The notes: generated from the letters alone by a model not told the origin. Positions 7,967-16,745 are shown, counted from the stretch's first letter. The stretch: DNA of 64,000 nucleotides from Anabaena sphaerica FACHB-251 (GCF_014696825.1 NZ_JACJQU010000014.1:62001-126000), one strand, 5' to 3'. Translations and numbers: made by a program.

Positions 7967-8476
7967 TCATTTCAACTGGGCTAAATCATCAAGATCAAAT
8001 TTCTCTATCCAATCTTCGCGATCGCTGGCGTTAAACAATGGATCTTTAGAAATCACCTTGACTTGATACTTACCAACCAAAACAGATGTTTGGGTTTTAC
8101 CCTGTTCTACAGCGGGATAACCATCAATTTTCTTAGTGCTGTTGGCATATTTTGATGCTACTGTTGGCGTGCTGGTGGTGTCAGAAATAGCTAATTGGGC
8201 TACAACTTTACCGTCTTTTTTCAAATTCGCTTCCGCAAAGCCTTTTTTCTCCTGGGTATAAACTCGCTCATAGCCATCTTCCCCTTCAGGAAAGAATGCG
8301 TTTAATGTGCTGCCCTGAGTAGCATTTTTAGCGACCGCCTGACCGCTTTTTTGTTTCGTGCTTTCCTGTTGTACCTGATCAAAACGACTGGGTGCTTTTG
8401 TAGCACAAGCTGTAGTCAGCAATAAAACAGAAAGTAATAAACCGGCTAAAATCCTGCGACTACGAGATAAGATCAC
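7967..8476 (-). CDS. Putative lipoprotein
   Basis: A 169-residue protein with a lipoprotein signal peptide: positively charged MILSRSRR, a hydrophobic core, and a lipobox ending TTAC, with Cys24 as the expected lipidation site. The mature part starts with a Ser/Gln/Lys-rich linker and then an alpha/beta domain (about residues 55-169) containing FFPEGEDGYERVYTQEKKGF and VLVGKYQVKVISKDP. I cannot assign a family, though size and layout resemble small lumenal/periplasmic lipoproteins of cyanobacteria. It lies upstream of, and on the same strand as, the 295-residue unknown gene, which suggests a shared transcript. Confidence 0.75.
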   Translation of the reverse strand: MILSRSRRILAGLLLSVLLLTTACATKAPSRFDQVQQESTKQKSGQAVAKNATQGSTLNAFFPEGEDGYERVYTQEKKGFAEANLKKDGKVVAQLAISDTTSTPTVASKYANSTKKIDGYPAVEQGKTQTSVLVGKYQVKVISKDPLFNASDREDWIEKFDLDDLAQLK

Positions 8477-8595
8477 GTTTGTTCTCCTTCTATGCTTGAG
8501 GTTGAGGCAACTATCTGCTCTAGTTTAGTCTTTGTACCAGAAAATTTACATTTTGATCATGATTGGTATTGAAGATGACTAATTTTTCCGCAGCT

Positions 8596-9246
8596 TTATG
8601 ATTTAAGGCGATAAGCTATCACCGCATAGAAAGGATCTCCGCTAGGTAAACCCAACCACTGCAAGAAATTCGGGGCTGTTGATTGATTAACAATCACTTC
8701 AGGAGTGGTAAATCCCGGTACTGAGGCAAAGTAATGCTTAACTAACTCGACTCTAGACGTTTCTGAGGCATCTCTCCAGACCTGAATCGCCTTTTGATAA
8801 AACATCCGGTTAGAAAAGCTCATAATAGCCACACCACCAGGTTTAAGAATGCGGTGAATTTCGGAAAATACAGCCTCTGGATATTGGATGTACTGGACAG
8901 AAACACAGTTGACAACAGCATCAAAATTTTGATCTGGCAGGGGTAGCTGAGGCTGTTCATTGATATTCTGTACAAAATAATGGTTCAATCGAGGATTACG
9001 TGCTAGTTCCTCAGCATTGAGTCCATGTCCCTCAACATGGTCAAACTCTATTTCTTCTGGTAGATGAGAGACCCAACTACTCATCATATCAAAAATGCGC
9101 GTGTTGGGTTGGAGTCGCTGACGATATAAATCTGTTAATTGTTGAATGAAGCCTTCATCAACATGAGTGACAAAGCGTGGGTAGTCATAAAACAACTTGT
9201 CATCTGTGTCATCTAACTTGAGACGTTGATTTGGTCGCAACAGCAT
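8596..9246 (-). CDS. SAM-dependent methyltransferase, class I (methyltransferase type 11 like)
   Basis: A 216-residue protein with a degenerate class I methyltransferase layout. The first motif is unusual, reading RIFDMMSSWVSHLP near 51-64 instead of a glycine-rich loop, but later landmarks are good: an acidic strand end at EGHGLN near 73-78, the DAVVNCVSVQYI strand near 109-120, and RILKPGGVAIMSFSNRMFY near 132-150. It is probably a small-molecule methyltransferase in the cytoplasm; the substrate is unknown. The divergent gene on the plus strand encodes a glycosyltransferase. Confidence 0.75.
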   Translation of the reverse strand: MLLRPNQRLKLDDTDDKLFYDYPRFVTHVDEGFIQQLTDLYRQRLQPNTRIFDMMSSWVSHLPEEIEFDHVEGHGLNAEELARNPRLNHYFVQNINEQPQLPLPDQNFDAVVNCVSVQYIQYPEAVFSEIHRILKPGGVAIMSFSNRMFYQKAIQVWRDASETSRVELVKHYFASVPGFTTPEVIVNQSTAPNFLQWLGLPSGDPFYAVIAYRLKS

Positions 9247-9404
9247 AAAAATTTGTTTGAGAAGTTTATGTGAGAAAAAAAATTCGCCTGATTTGGGTGA
9301 ATTTAGTTAGTATTTTGATTTGAGATTGTGTATACTAACCGAAATAATTTTAGAATAAAACCGACACAAAATCTACAGTTCAGCCTTTTATTCGTATTAA
9401 TTGA

Positions 9405-11024
9405 ATGTTTTCTAAATCACCATTATTTGCCTCAATTTGGCAGCCAATTCATTTATTATCAAAATCTCACTATACTACTTTGTTAATATGGCTACTACCT
9501 TTATTGCTTTTTACTTCTGGTGAAAATAGCCTGATGGCTCATGATGAGGCTCTTTATGCGTGGAGAGCGCGTTTGATGTTTGATTCTGGTGACTGGATAG
9601 CGCCTTGGGAAAATGCCCATCATAAAACCCCTGGTTTTTATTGGTTAATTGCTATTTTTTATAAGTCATTTGGTGTCAGTGATACTACAGCACGAATACC
9701 TAGTATGATTGCTGGAATTTTGAGCATATTAGTTATATACGAAATAGCTAAAATATTACTTGGTAAAAAATTAGCTTACCTATCGTCTGCTATTTTGAGT
9801 GTGGAATTTCTCTGGCTGCAATATAGTCGCTTGTCAGCACCTGATGTACCAATGATTTTATTGGTATGTTTAGCTATTTTGTGTTTATTACAAGCTGAAT
9901 TATATCCCAAGTATAGGCTTATTTATGGTTTGATTGTCGGTATCAGTTTCGGTTTAGGCTTCTTGATGAGAAGCTTTATGATATTTTTGCCGATGGTAGC
10001 ATTATTACCTTATTTAATTGGAGAACATCGCCGTCATCGTCATCTTACCAACTCGATGTTATATTTGGGGTTTTTAGTCGGTTTAATTCCTACTTTGATT
10101 TGGGTGTGGTTTAACTGGCTGCGTTATGGTGGTGATAGTGTTGGCCAGTTGTTGGGTTTTGTGGTGCAACTTGGTAGTCGGGAACAACATGGAAATGGCA
10201 TACTTTTCTATTTTTGGAATCTACCTTTAAAATCTTTTCCTTGGTTATTTTTCAGCCTTTTAGGATTAGGTTTGGTAATTCGTCAACCCATACCCAACTA
10301 CCAATTTTTATTAGTGGGTTTTCCGCTCATCCTATTGACAGAAATTAGTTTATTTTCTACTCGGTTTTCTCACTATAGTCTTTGTCTTTATCCCTTTGTT
10401 GCTATGTTTGCGGCTGTAGGTCTAGACTGGTTAGGAAAAATTTACCACCAAGGAAAATCGACTAAAATTAAAGCATATCTTCCCCGAAATATTAGTTATG
10501 CCTTTGGTATTTTAGGTATTATTTTTGTTCTGGCTGGTATAGTTGCTTTAGTTGCAAATTTTGTTGATATTCAAAGGTATGCAATTCTAGCTGTAATTTC
10601 GGGCTTAGGTTGTTTAATTGTGCCTTTAATTTGGATTGGACGTTATCATTTTCATCAAAAATTTCTCACTGCTCGTTACTGGGTTGGTGGTTGGTTAATT
10701 GCCAGTTGGTTGTCTATAGCTACGGCTGGTAGTTTAGGGTTATTAGCAGACTTGAATCCTGAATTTAGAATGTTTTTTCAGCAAGAATCTATTGCGGCTA
10801 TTCTCAAAAATCATCCGGTAGCTTTTGTGAAATCAGATGATAAAAATTCTGTATTAATTAATTTTTATACTCCTATTCATGGTCAGAATGTAGAGTCAAT
10901 TTCTCAATTACCAACTTTGAGTTATGCTTGGATTTATACGCCTAAAGCTGGTGATTTAGCTAAAAATTATCGCGTTGTTGGTAGTGTAAAAGATTATCAA
11001 TTAATTCAAGTTTTACCATTGTAA
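9405..11024 (+). CDS. Membrane glycosyltransferase, family 39/ArnT-like
   Basis: A 539-residue integral membrane protein with about ten to twelve hydrophobic segments. The first periplasmic loop carries AHDEALYAWRARLM (His46, Asp47, Glu48), matching the acidic catalytic motif of GT-C enzymes such as ArnT and protein O-mannosyltransferases, followed by HHKTPGFYWLIAIFYKSFG near 69-87 and PDVPMILL near 146-153. Such enzymes transfer a sugar from a polyprenyl-phosphate donor to a lipid or protein on the outer side of the membrane. A C-terminal soluble portion (about 450-539) follows. The acceptor cannot be inferred. The gene is monocistronic here. Confidence 0.85.
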   Translation: MFSKSPLFASIWQPIHLLSKSHYTTLLIWLLPLLLFTSGENSLMAHDEALYAWRARLMFDSGDWIAPWENAHHKTPGFYWLIAIFYKSFGVSDTTARIPSMIAGILSILVIYEIAKILLGKKLAYLSSAILSVEFLWLQYSRLSAPDVPMILLVCLAILCLLQAELYPKYRLIYGLIVGISFGLGFLMRSFMIFLPMVALLPYLIGEHRRHRHLTNSMLYLGFLVGLIPTLIWVWFNWLRYGGDSVGQLLGFVVQLGSREQHGNGILFYFWNLPLKSFPWLFFSLLGLGLVIRQPIPNYQFLLVGFPLILLTEISLFSTRFSHYSLCLYPFVAMFAAVGLDWLGKIYHQGKSTKIKAYLPRNISYAFGILGIIFVLAGIVALVANFVDIQRYAILAVISGLGCLIVPLIWIGRYHFHQKFLTARYWVGGWLIASWLSIATAGSLGLLADLNPEFRMFFQQESIAAILKNHPVAFVKSDDKNSVLINFYTPIHGQNVESISQLPTLSYAWIYTPKAGDLAKNYRVVGSVKDYQLIQVLPL

Positions 11025-11149
11025 AAAAAGTTCGTAGTTAGGGCTTTAGCACTTTAGAGATTGATAGAACGCTCTCGACAAGATGCTATGCAGACACTAC
11101 GAACAAAAATTGCTCTTAGAGGATGTTTTAAAAGTTTTTTATGTATAAA

Positions 11150-11239
11150 TTAACCCCTCTCCAAACCTCTCCCCTGCAAGGGAAGAGGCTTTAAAATCCC
11201 CATTCCCTTGTAGGGAAGGGGGGTAGGGGGGTTAGGTTT
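11150..11239. repeat. Dispersed ~90-bp repeat with internal hairpins (copy 1)
   Basis: This block begins TAACCCCTCTCCAAACCTCT and ends GGGGGGTTAGGTTT. Its reverse complement closely matches 62376-62461, with shared blocks AAACCTAACCCCCC, CTTCCCTAC, AAAGCCTCT and GGGGAGAGGTTTGGAGAG. Each copy contains two short hairpins (CCCTGCAAGGG, and TTCCCTTGTAGGGAA). It lies between the glycosyltransferase gene and a coiled-coil gene and has no coding frame. Confidence 0.8.
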
Positions 11240-11323
11240 CTGGCAATTGCTGGTTTCATACAATACTTTTCAAACAACCTCTGACATTTAATGATGTTTA
11301 CCTATTGAGAAACAACATTAAAT

Positions 11324-12118
11324 CTATTTAACATGAGTCTCTTGCTTAGTAGATTCCTTATCTTTGAATAAGTCTGCCGTTGCTAATAATAACTCTCTCA
11401 AACTTTGCTTTAATTGGCGTTCTTTTTTCGCTAATGCTGAACCTGCTTCACCCATTTTAGTTTCTAACTGAGAGTGTTTTTCTTCTACCTGTGTAGCGAC
11501 TGTTTCAGCTTTGGGACGGGCTTGATTATACCAGGTTTTGGCATCGTCTAAATAGTCTTTGACTTCCCCAGAACGTCCGCCATAACGTGCAGCTAAATTG
11601 GCGCGGATAATGGCTACCTGTGCTTGCAATTGTGCGTAGCGTTTCTTTAATAAACCGACTTCTTCACTATCTTGGATGGCATTAACGGCTGATGCGATCG
11701 CATCTTTTATATTAGCTGATTTATCTTGATTGGTGTTTTCAATTTCTGCTAACATTCCATCTACTTCTTGTTGAAGTTGTTCTTCTTCATTATCTAGTTT
11801 CGCCTGGATTTGCTTTAGTTCTGTTTGGGTTTTAACAATAGCTTCATGTCTTTTACTATTTACTGCTTCTAATGCACCTTCAATAGAAGCGGTTACTTCT
11901 TCTTTGATTTCGCTACCTTTGTCTTGGAGGTTGTCAATTACTGTGGAAACAGCATCTTTAACTAATGTGCGTAACTCGCTAGAACCTTCTTTTAATTCAC
12001 CAGCAACCTGAGCAACTGCGGACTTGACAATTTCGCGAATGTTCTCTGTTCTTAACTGTCCAGTTGCTTTGGCTTCCTGTAAATCGGCTTGGATTTTTTC
12101 TTTGATGTTGTTAGTCAT
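11324..12118 (-). CDS. Coiled-coil protein of unknown function
   Basis: A 264-residue, almost entirely helical protein without Cys or a signal peptide. It shows heptad-like Leu/Ala/Ile spacing and many Lys/Glu/Gln, for example KAVNAIQD-type and QTELKQIQAKLDNEEEQLQQ near 98-117. Two related segments near the N-terminus (VAQVAGELKEGSSELRTLVK and VSTVIDNLQDKGSEIKEEVT) look like an internal repeat of about 35 residues. The pattern recalls apolipoprotein-like or LEA-like amphipathic proteins and could act in stress or membrane association, but this is inference. It is divergent from the small-protein/cytochrome operon, with a 186-base gap that probably holds both promoters. Confidence 0.7.
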   Translation of the reverse strand: MTNNIKEKIQADLQEAKATGQLRTENIREIVKSAVAQVAGELKEGSSELRTLVKDAVSTVIDNLQDKGSEIKEEVTASIEGALEAVNSKRHEAIVKTQTELKQIQAKLDNEEEQLQQEVDGMLAEIENTNQDKSANIKDAIASAVNAIQDSEEVGLLKKRYAQLQAQVAIIRANLAARYGGRSGEVKDYLDDAKTWYNQARPKAETVATQVEEKHSQLETKMGEAGSALAKKERQLKQSLRELLLATADLFKDKESTKQETHVK

Positions 12119-12304
12119 TTTTACCCCTTAGAATTTAGCTAATTTGGATAGAAATTGGACATAATGCTACATTGACATTATGGCGTAGTATTTTTTCTCC
12201 AGACACCTCCTTTAGATAGAAAACACAGCATCAAATGGGTGAATTGTGCTAAATTACCTATTTGTGAGATAATGAATATTAGTGGTAATAATTAGAAATT
12301 AATT

Positions 12305-12529
12305 ATGTGGCGTGTCAATATCACCTGTGATGGGGAAGCGTGGAAACGTTATGGTGCTGAATTTAAGACGATGGCGGGAAATTATCAAGGTGAATTGATT
12401 GGTTCTAAAAAACTTCCAGATGGCACTCGCATCATGTCTTACAAAATTGAGGATGTCAGTGATGCAGAGGAATTTCAAGAAAAATGTGCCAATTTTCCAG
12501 GCTTTACATCTGATTTTGAATCTTTATAA
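12305..12529 (+). CDS. Small conserved protein upstream of a cytochrome c6-like gene
   Basis: A 74-residue soluble protein (MWRVNITCDGEAWKRYG...) with no recognised domain. It looks like a small alpha/beta fold with a single Cys at position 9 and a second near 61. It is separated from the cytochrome gene by only two bases, and the aldo/keto reductase follows 16 bases after that, so the three are almost certainly one transcript. This hints at a link to electron transfer or redox metabolism, but no motif supports a specific role. Confidence 0.7.
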   Translation: MWRVNITCDGEAWKRYGAEFKTMAGNYQGELIGSKKLPDGTRIMSYKIEDVSDAEEFQEKCANFPGFTSDFESL

Positions 12530-12531
12530 AA

Positions 12532-12867
12532 ATGAAAAAACTAATGACTTTGATATTATTCACTTTTTGCTTGTGGATAATCAATTTTACCTTAGCTGCT
12601 AACGCTTTAGATACCCAAAATGGGGCAGAGATTTTTAGCGTTCATTGTGCTGGATGTCATATCAATGGTGGTAACATTATTAGAAGGGGAAAGAATTTAA
12701 AAAAGAATGCACTGAAAAAATATGGTATGGATTCTCTAGAGTCGATTACAAACATCGTCACCAATGGTAAAAATAATATGTCGGCATACAAAGAAAGATT
12801 GACAACTGAAGAAATTCAAAATGTGGCAGCTTATGTTTTGGAACAAGCTGAAAAAAACTGGAAATAA
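12532..12867 (+). CDS. Cytochrome c6-like protein
   Basis: A 111-residue monohaem c-type cytochrome. A signal peptide (about 1-26, ending ...AANA) targets the thylakoid lumen/periplasm. The haem site is CAGCH (Cys39, Cys42, His43), and the axial Met is Met83 in NGKNNMSAY. The family blocks LKKNALKKYGMDSLESI and AAYVLEQAEKNW match c6. Cytochrome c6 carries electrons from cytochrome b6f to photosystem I or cytochrome oxidase. Two things differ from classic PetJ: the usual Met-Pro is Met-Ser, and the loop before helix 2 is very basic (RRGKNLKKNALKK). It may therefore be a divergent paralogue rather than the main photosynthetic carrier. Confidence 0.88.
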   Translation: MKKLMTLILFTFCLWIINFTLAANALDTQNGAEIFSVHCAGCHINGGNIIRRGKNLKKNALKKYGMDSLESITNIVTNGKNNMSAYKERLTTEEIQNVAAYVLEQAEKNWK

Positions 12868-12883
12868 CAATACACTAAAATAT

Positions 12884-13903
12884 ATGACTTTACCTCAAGA
12901 AAGCTATTTACAATTTACTCCTGATTTAAAAATTTGCCGAATTTTAAATGGAATGTGGCAAGTTTCCGGTGGACATGGACGCATTAATCCTAAAACTGCG
13001 ATTGAGTCCATGTTTCAATATGTGGATGCTGGTTTTACGACTTGGGATTTAGCAGACCATTATGGACCAGCAGAAGATTTAATTGGTGAATTTCGTCGTC
13101 AATTAATTGCGACTGGTGGAGAAGAAGCAGTTAATAATATTCAAGCTTTTACAAAATGGGTTCCTCGTCCGGGAAAGATGACGAAAAAACTGGTTGAGGA
13201 TAATATTGATATTTCTTTGAGAAGAATGGATGTTAAATCATTAGATTTAATGCAGTTCCATTGGTGGGAATATCGAGACTCTAATTATTTAGATGCTCTC
13301 AAATATATGGCAGAATTGCAAGATGAAGGAAAAATAAAACATTTAGCTTTAACTAATTTTGATACTGAACATTTGCAAATTATCACCGAAGCAGGAATCA
13401 AACTTGTTTCTAACCAAGTGCAGTTTTCATTGGTTGACAGAAGACCACAAGTAAACATGGTTAAATTCTGTCAGGAACATGACATTAAATTGTTTACCTA
13501 TGGTAGTGTGTGCGGTGGTTTGTTATCAGAAAAATATTTAGGTAAACCAGAACCACGGGGTTTTGATTTAAATACCACCAGTTTGAAGAAATACAAAAAT
13601 ATGATTGATAACTGGGGTGGTTGGACATTATTTCAAATCTTACTTTCTACCCTGAAACAAATAGCTGATAAGCATCAAGTGAGTATTGCTAATGTGGCTG
13701 TGAATTACATTTTAAATCAGCCAGCGGTAGGGGGTGTAATTGTGGGTGCAAGGTTAGGAATTGCGGAACATCTAGAAGATAATGCGCGGGTGTTTGGGTT
13801 TAGTTTGGATGGTGAGGATATTGAAAAAATAGATGCGGTTTCGCAACAGTCACGGGATTTGTATCAGTTAATTGGTGATTGTGGGGATGAGTATCGACGT
13901 TAA
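12884..13903 (+). CDS. Aldo/keto reductase
   Basis: A 339-residue AKR-superfamily (beta/alpha)8 barrel oxidoreductase using NAD(P)H. The catalytic tetrad is visible: Asp55 and Tyr60 in TTWDLADHYGPAE, Lys91 in FTKWVP, and His126 in LMQFHWW. The cofactor-binding end includes GGVIVGARLGIAEHLEDN near 282-299. The start ATG 12884 (MTLPQESYLQFTP) is chosen because earlier in-frame codons would overlap the cytochrome gene and add residues that are only its shifted reading. It is the third gene of a compact cluster with the 74-residue protein and the c6-like cytochrome. The substrate is unknown; similar cyanobacterial proteins are annotated only as AKR. Confidence 0.88.
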   Translation: MTLPQESYLQFTPDLKICRILNGMWQVSGGHGRINPKTAIESMFQYVDAGFTTWDLADHYGPAEDLIGEFRRQLIATGGEEAVNNIQAFTKWVPRPGKMTKKLVEDNIDISLRRMDVKSLDLMQFHWWEYRDSNYLDALKYMAELQDEGKIKHLALTNFDTEHLQIITEAGIKLVSNQVQFSLVDRRPQVNMVKFCQEHDIKLFTYGSVCGGLLSEKYLGKPEPRGFDLNTTSLKKYKNMIDNWGGWTLFQILLSTLKQIADKHQVSIANVAVNYILNQPAVGGVIVGARLGIAEHLEDNARVFGFSLDGEDIEKIDAVSQQSRDLYQLIGDCGDEYRR

Positions 13904-13923
13904 TTAATAAGTTATATTTGTAA

Positions 13924-13950
13924 GGTGGGTTAGCGATAGTGTCACCCACC
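13924..13950. terminator. Hairpin between convergent genes
   Basis: A perfect 7-bp stem, GGTGGGT (13924-13930) with ACCCACC (13944-13950), lies between the aldo/keto reductase and the convergent Z1 gene. A T-rich run follows on the plus strand (13957-13963). It probably ends the plus-strand transcript; the same stem also belongs to a dispersed GGTGGG repeat type. Confidence 0.5.
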
Positions 13951-13987
13951 ATTTACTGTTTTTAGGTTTTCAATTACTTGCTTAGTA

Positions 13988-16192
13988 TTACTCTAATTGG
14001 CTATCGTCTATTTCTTCAGGTTTATCTGAGTAATTGAACATGAAGACAAACTTGCTTTTAGGTAAAATTAATGTTGGAAGATAAAGTGGTTGCTCATCCC
14101 AACCTTTTTTCTTCTCACCTTTTGAATAGTAAAGTAAAAGGGTAGGAACATCTGGATACTCTCTTTTAGGTTTACTTAGCACCCTATTATTGATAAAACC
14201 AACACCTAGCCATCTAGACGGCTCTTGTCGTGTCAATTCTAGTCCCTCACCCGTTTTTCTTTGTCGAACAACATTGAGCCTTCCCTTTGAGATGCCTTTT
14301 GTCTTCATTTGAACAAGCAAGTCTTGAACTCTGTCATCTTTCCAGGGGTATCCAGGATAATAGCGGCTTTGTATATAAGCAAGAATTTTGATAAGAAAGT
14401 CAACTTCTACTTCGTGATACTCACCTTTCTCACCTATACTCTCATAATTAGCCAATAGCCTATCTAACTCTTCCACATTTCTGCTAATTTCTGATGCTTT
14501 CCACAAAGGGTCACGAGGAAAAATATGCGATCCTGGTATGAAAGCGTTAATGTCTGCTAAATTCAAAACATTAGAACGGGTAGGTTGGAGTTTTCGACCT
14601 ACCCATACTGGCTTAATCTTAATATTGTGGGGGTCGTCACCAATTGCTTGACGCATCCCCTCATCAGCTTCATGAATTGCACGGAAATCTTCTAAAATAT
14701 GTTCAGGAATAAAAAGGCGAGTAACATCTAATAATTCTTGACGATAACCAAACATTCGTGCGTGTTGATGTACTGTATCCATCATCTTTTGTTTGGCATC
14801 ACGTCCATAATAAGTAATCATTAATCCCTCAATAGTTACACCACGTCCTAGTCGATTACCTCCAATGAGAATATTCATACCAGAATTGTATTTTGGTTCT
14901 TTATCAGGATTGCTGGCATCAATAACTTTTGGGATTGCATTTCTGAGTTTATGCTCTAATTGCATTACCAAATCATCTAATGGTGGTAAATTTGCTGTAC
15001 TGCTTAATTCTTGATATGCTTCACTTAGCCATTTCAAAGCCTGTTCTTTTTTTGCTATAGATATTTTTCCTCTAATAGCCTTATCCATTTCTGTAACAAA
15101 ACTGCGGATAACCTTTTCTAAAGTGCTATGAGTGATACGCTTATGGTCAATATGAGCCAGAAAAGAGTATTTAGCATCTGGATTATTTGCAGTTTGGATC
15201 TTATATATTGAACCTAAGAAGAAACAGCAAAGAGCTAATCTCAAACCAGGAGGAATATCCCAATTATTCCCAGGATTTATCTTGCCACCTTGTTTTTTTA
15301 GTTGATCTAGTTCTTCGATATCAACTTTTGTACAACAGTATTTACTATCATCCGCAAAAAATAAGTCTCCTCCAATGTAATTATTTCCAGGTTTAGGGAG
15401 AGCAGCACAAAAAACAGGTTTGCAAGGATGATCTAAATTTTGTAGTAATAAGCTTTGAGGAGTAGCAGTAATTTGTACATAGACATGATTAGCGACTTCT
15501 TTCCTAATGTTGCCTATTTTCTCAAAAACTGCACTATCTGGAACTATATCTTTTCCTTTTTTTGCTTGTTTAGCTTCGTTAGTATTTGGACTAGCATTAT
15601 CAGCTTCATCATCAAATATAAGAGTAGGTACACTACAAGCACGAGAAGATTTGAGAACTTTCAGCAAATTATCTAAATGACGTACATTTTTGGTAGATAC
15701 TAAAACAACGCCAGTATCTTCTATGTAGTCAAGTAATTGATTATTAGCGAAGTCTTCTGGATCATTTCTCCATTGTTCCCAGTTAAAAACAACAGGACCA
15801 CCTTCAAGTTGATTAGCAAAACGATCAGCAGTTTGTTTACCCAGCCAAGTATTATCTGATGTCAAAACAATAAAACAACGGAAATTATTAGCTTGAGCTA
15901 GTGCTAATGTAGCAATGGTAGTATTAGTTTTACCGCTTTGAACTTTGCCGTAAATTAAGCCGGTAGTACCATCAGCTATTTTTCCCTTATGAGACTTACT
16001 CACAAGACCTGTACCATCAGCACCAACATCACCAAATCCGAAAGTTTTTGAGTAGACATCAACACAATTCTGGACTACTTCAACAGCAGTTTGTTTTAAT
16101 TGTTCTCCGGCTATATCGCCAATTTTATTTTTAATTCTCTGAATAAGCTGATTTATACAATATCCATCGGTTGCAATATCTATCTTAGTCAT
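13988..16192 (-). CDS. Z1 domain ATPase (restriction/defence-type helicase-like protein)
   Basis: A 734-residue P-loop NTPase with a Z1 domain. Motifs in order: Walker A GKVQSGKT at 82-89, Walker B DDEAD at 194-198, a TATP motif III at 242-245, GGNRLGRGVTIEGL at 444-457 and HQHARMFGYR at 475-484, the last two being helicase motifs V and VI. The Z1 family is known from predicted restriction systems in which it accompanies a Dcm methylase, a MutL/MORC-like ATPase and PD-(D/E)XK or AIPR proteins. None of those partners lies here; instead a 155-residue unknown gene ends 10 bases before this ATG. The start at 16192 (MTKIDIATDG) avoids an upstream in-frame stretch overlapping that gene. I noticed no HIP1 sites in this locus, which fits recent transfer. 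Confidence 0.85.
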   Translation of the reverse strand: MTKIDIATDGYCINQLIQRIKNKIGDIAGEQLKQTAVEVVQNCVDVYSKTFGFGDVGADGTGLVSKSHKGKIADGTTGLIYGKVQSGKTNTTIATLALAQANNFRCFIVLTSDNTWLGKQTADRFANQLEGGPVVFNWEQWRNDPEDFANNQLLDYIEDTGVVLVSTKNVRHLDNLLKVLKSSRACSVPTLIFDDEADNASPNTNEAKQAKKGKDIVPDSAVFEKIGNIRKEVANHVYVQITATPQSLLLQNLDHPCKPVFCAALPKPGNNYIGGDLFFADDSKYCCTKVDIEELDQLKKQGGKINPGNNWDIPPGLRLALCCFFLGSIYKIQTANNPDAKYSFLAHIDHKRITHSTLEKVIRSFVTEMDKAIRGKISIAKKEQALKWLSEAYQELSSTANLPPLDDLVMQLEHKLRNAIPKVIDASNPDKEPKYNSGMNILIGGNRLGRGVTIEGLMITYYGRDAKQKMMDTVHQHARMFGYRQELLDVTRLFIPEHILEDFRAIHEADEGMRQAIGDDPHNIKIKPVWVGRKLQPTRSNVLNLADINAFIPGSHIFPRDPLWKASEISRNVEELDRLLANYESIGEKGEYHEVEVDFLIKILAYIQSRYYPGYPWKDDRVQDLLVQMKTKGISKGRLNVVRQRKTGEGLELTRQEPSRWLGVGFINNRVLSKPKREYPDVPTLLLYYSKGEKKKGWDEQPLYLPTLILPKSKFVFMFNYSDKPEEIDDSQLE

Positions 16193-16202
16193 CGGAATTA
16201 TC

Positions 16203-16670
16203 CTATTTGCAAAAAAGTACACGAGGCCAGTCATTCTGAGGAACTGTTTGTTCCATCTTCTGTCTACCAGGTCCACTGACATGATAACTACCATGTGGTT
16301 TGCGAAACACAGATATATGCTGACCAGCAATCCCTGTATCTGTGTCCAATACACTCCAAAGACGTTTTTGGGGTATGCAGCAGATACCATCTTTATGACA
16401 GATGAGAGCTAAAAAAAGTGAAATCCCATCATATTTACTGGGTAGAATCTCTAACGATGATTCTTCTTGACTGCTTAAAGTGAAAGACCATGCAGATTTA
16501 GGTTTCTTAGAAACTTTAAAAAGAATAGCTGACTGACTGTTACCAGTGTCAACCAAGTAAATTGACGGGTGTATCCAGGATGCGTGAGTAATAGTTATCT
16601 GTTCCCCATGATCAATTAGTCGTAAAAATGCAGCACCATGAAGGAATTCCTGATCATTGATCATTGTCAA
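16203..16670 (-). CDS. Unknown 155-residue protein paired with the Z1 ATPase
   Basis: A 155-residue protein with no family I can name. It appears beta-rich, with alternating hydrophobic strands such as ITITHASWIHPSIYLVD near 25-41 and SAILFKVSKKPKSAWSFTLS near 47-66, a DGISLFLALICHKDGICCIP stretch near 81-100, and a glycine/aromatic end with HGSYHVSGPGR near 124-134. There is no signal peptide. Its stop codon is 10 bases ahead of the Z1 start on the same strand, so the pair is almost certainly one operon with this gene first. A DNA-recognition or nuclease role alongside Z1 is a reasonable guess, but no catalytic motif is clear. Confidence 0.7.
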   Translation of the reverse strand: MTMINDQEFLHGAAFLRLIDHGEQITITHASWIHPSIYLVDTGNSQSAILFKVSKKPKSAWSFTLSSQEESSLEILPSKYDGISLFLALICHKDGICCIPQKRLWSVLDTDTGIAGQHISVFRKPHGSYHVSGPGRQKMEQTVPQNDWPRVLFCK

Positions 16671-16745
16671 ATGTAGGCATAGTAGAAAATTTACCCCTTT
16701 AGTATAATATTAACGCAAAAATACTGGTATTGATAGATTGAATTA

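Noticed and set aside
12821-12883. In-frame upstream extension of the aldo/keto reductase
   Set aside because: The extra residues come from the shifted reading of the cytochrome gene; ATG 12884 gives the family N-terminus.
16193-16390. N-terminal extension of the Z1 protein by 66 residues
   Set aside because: It overlaps the 155-residue gene in another frame and is not part of the Z1 domain.
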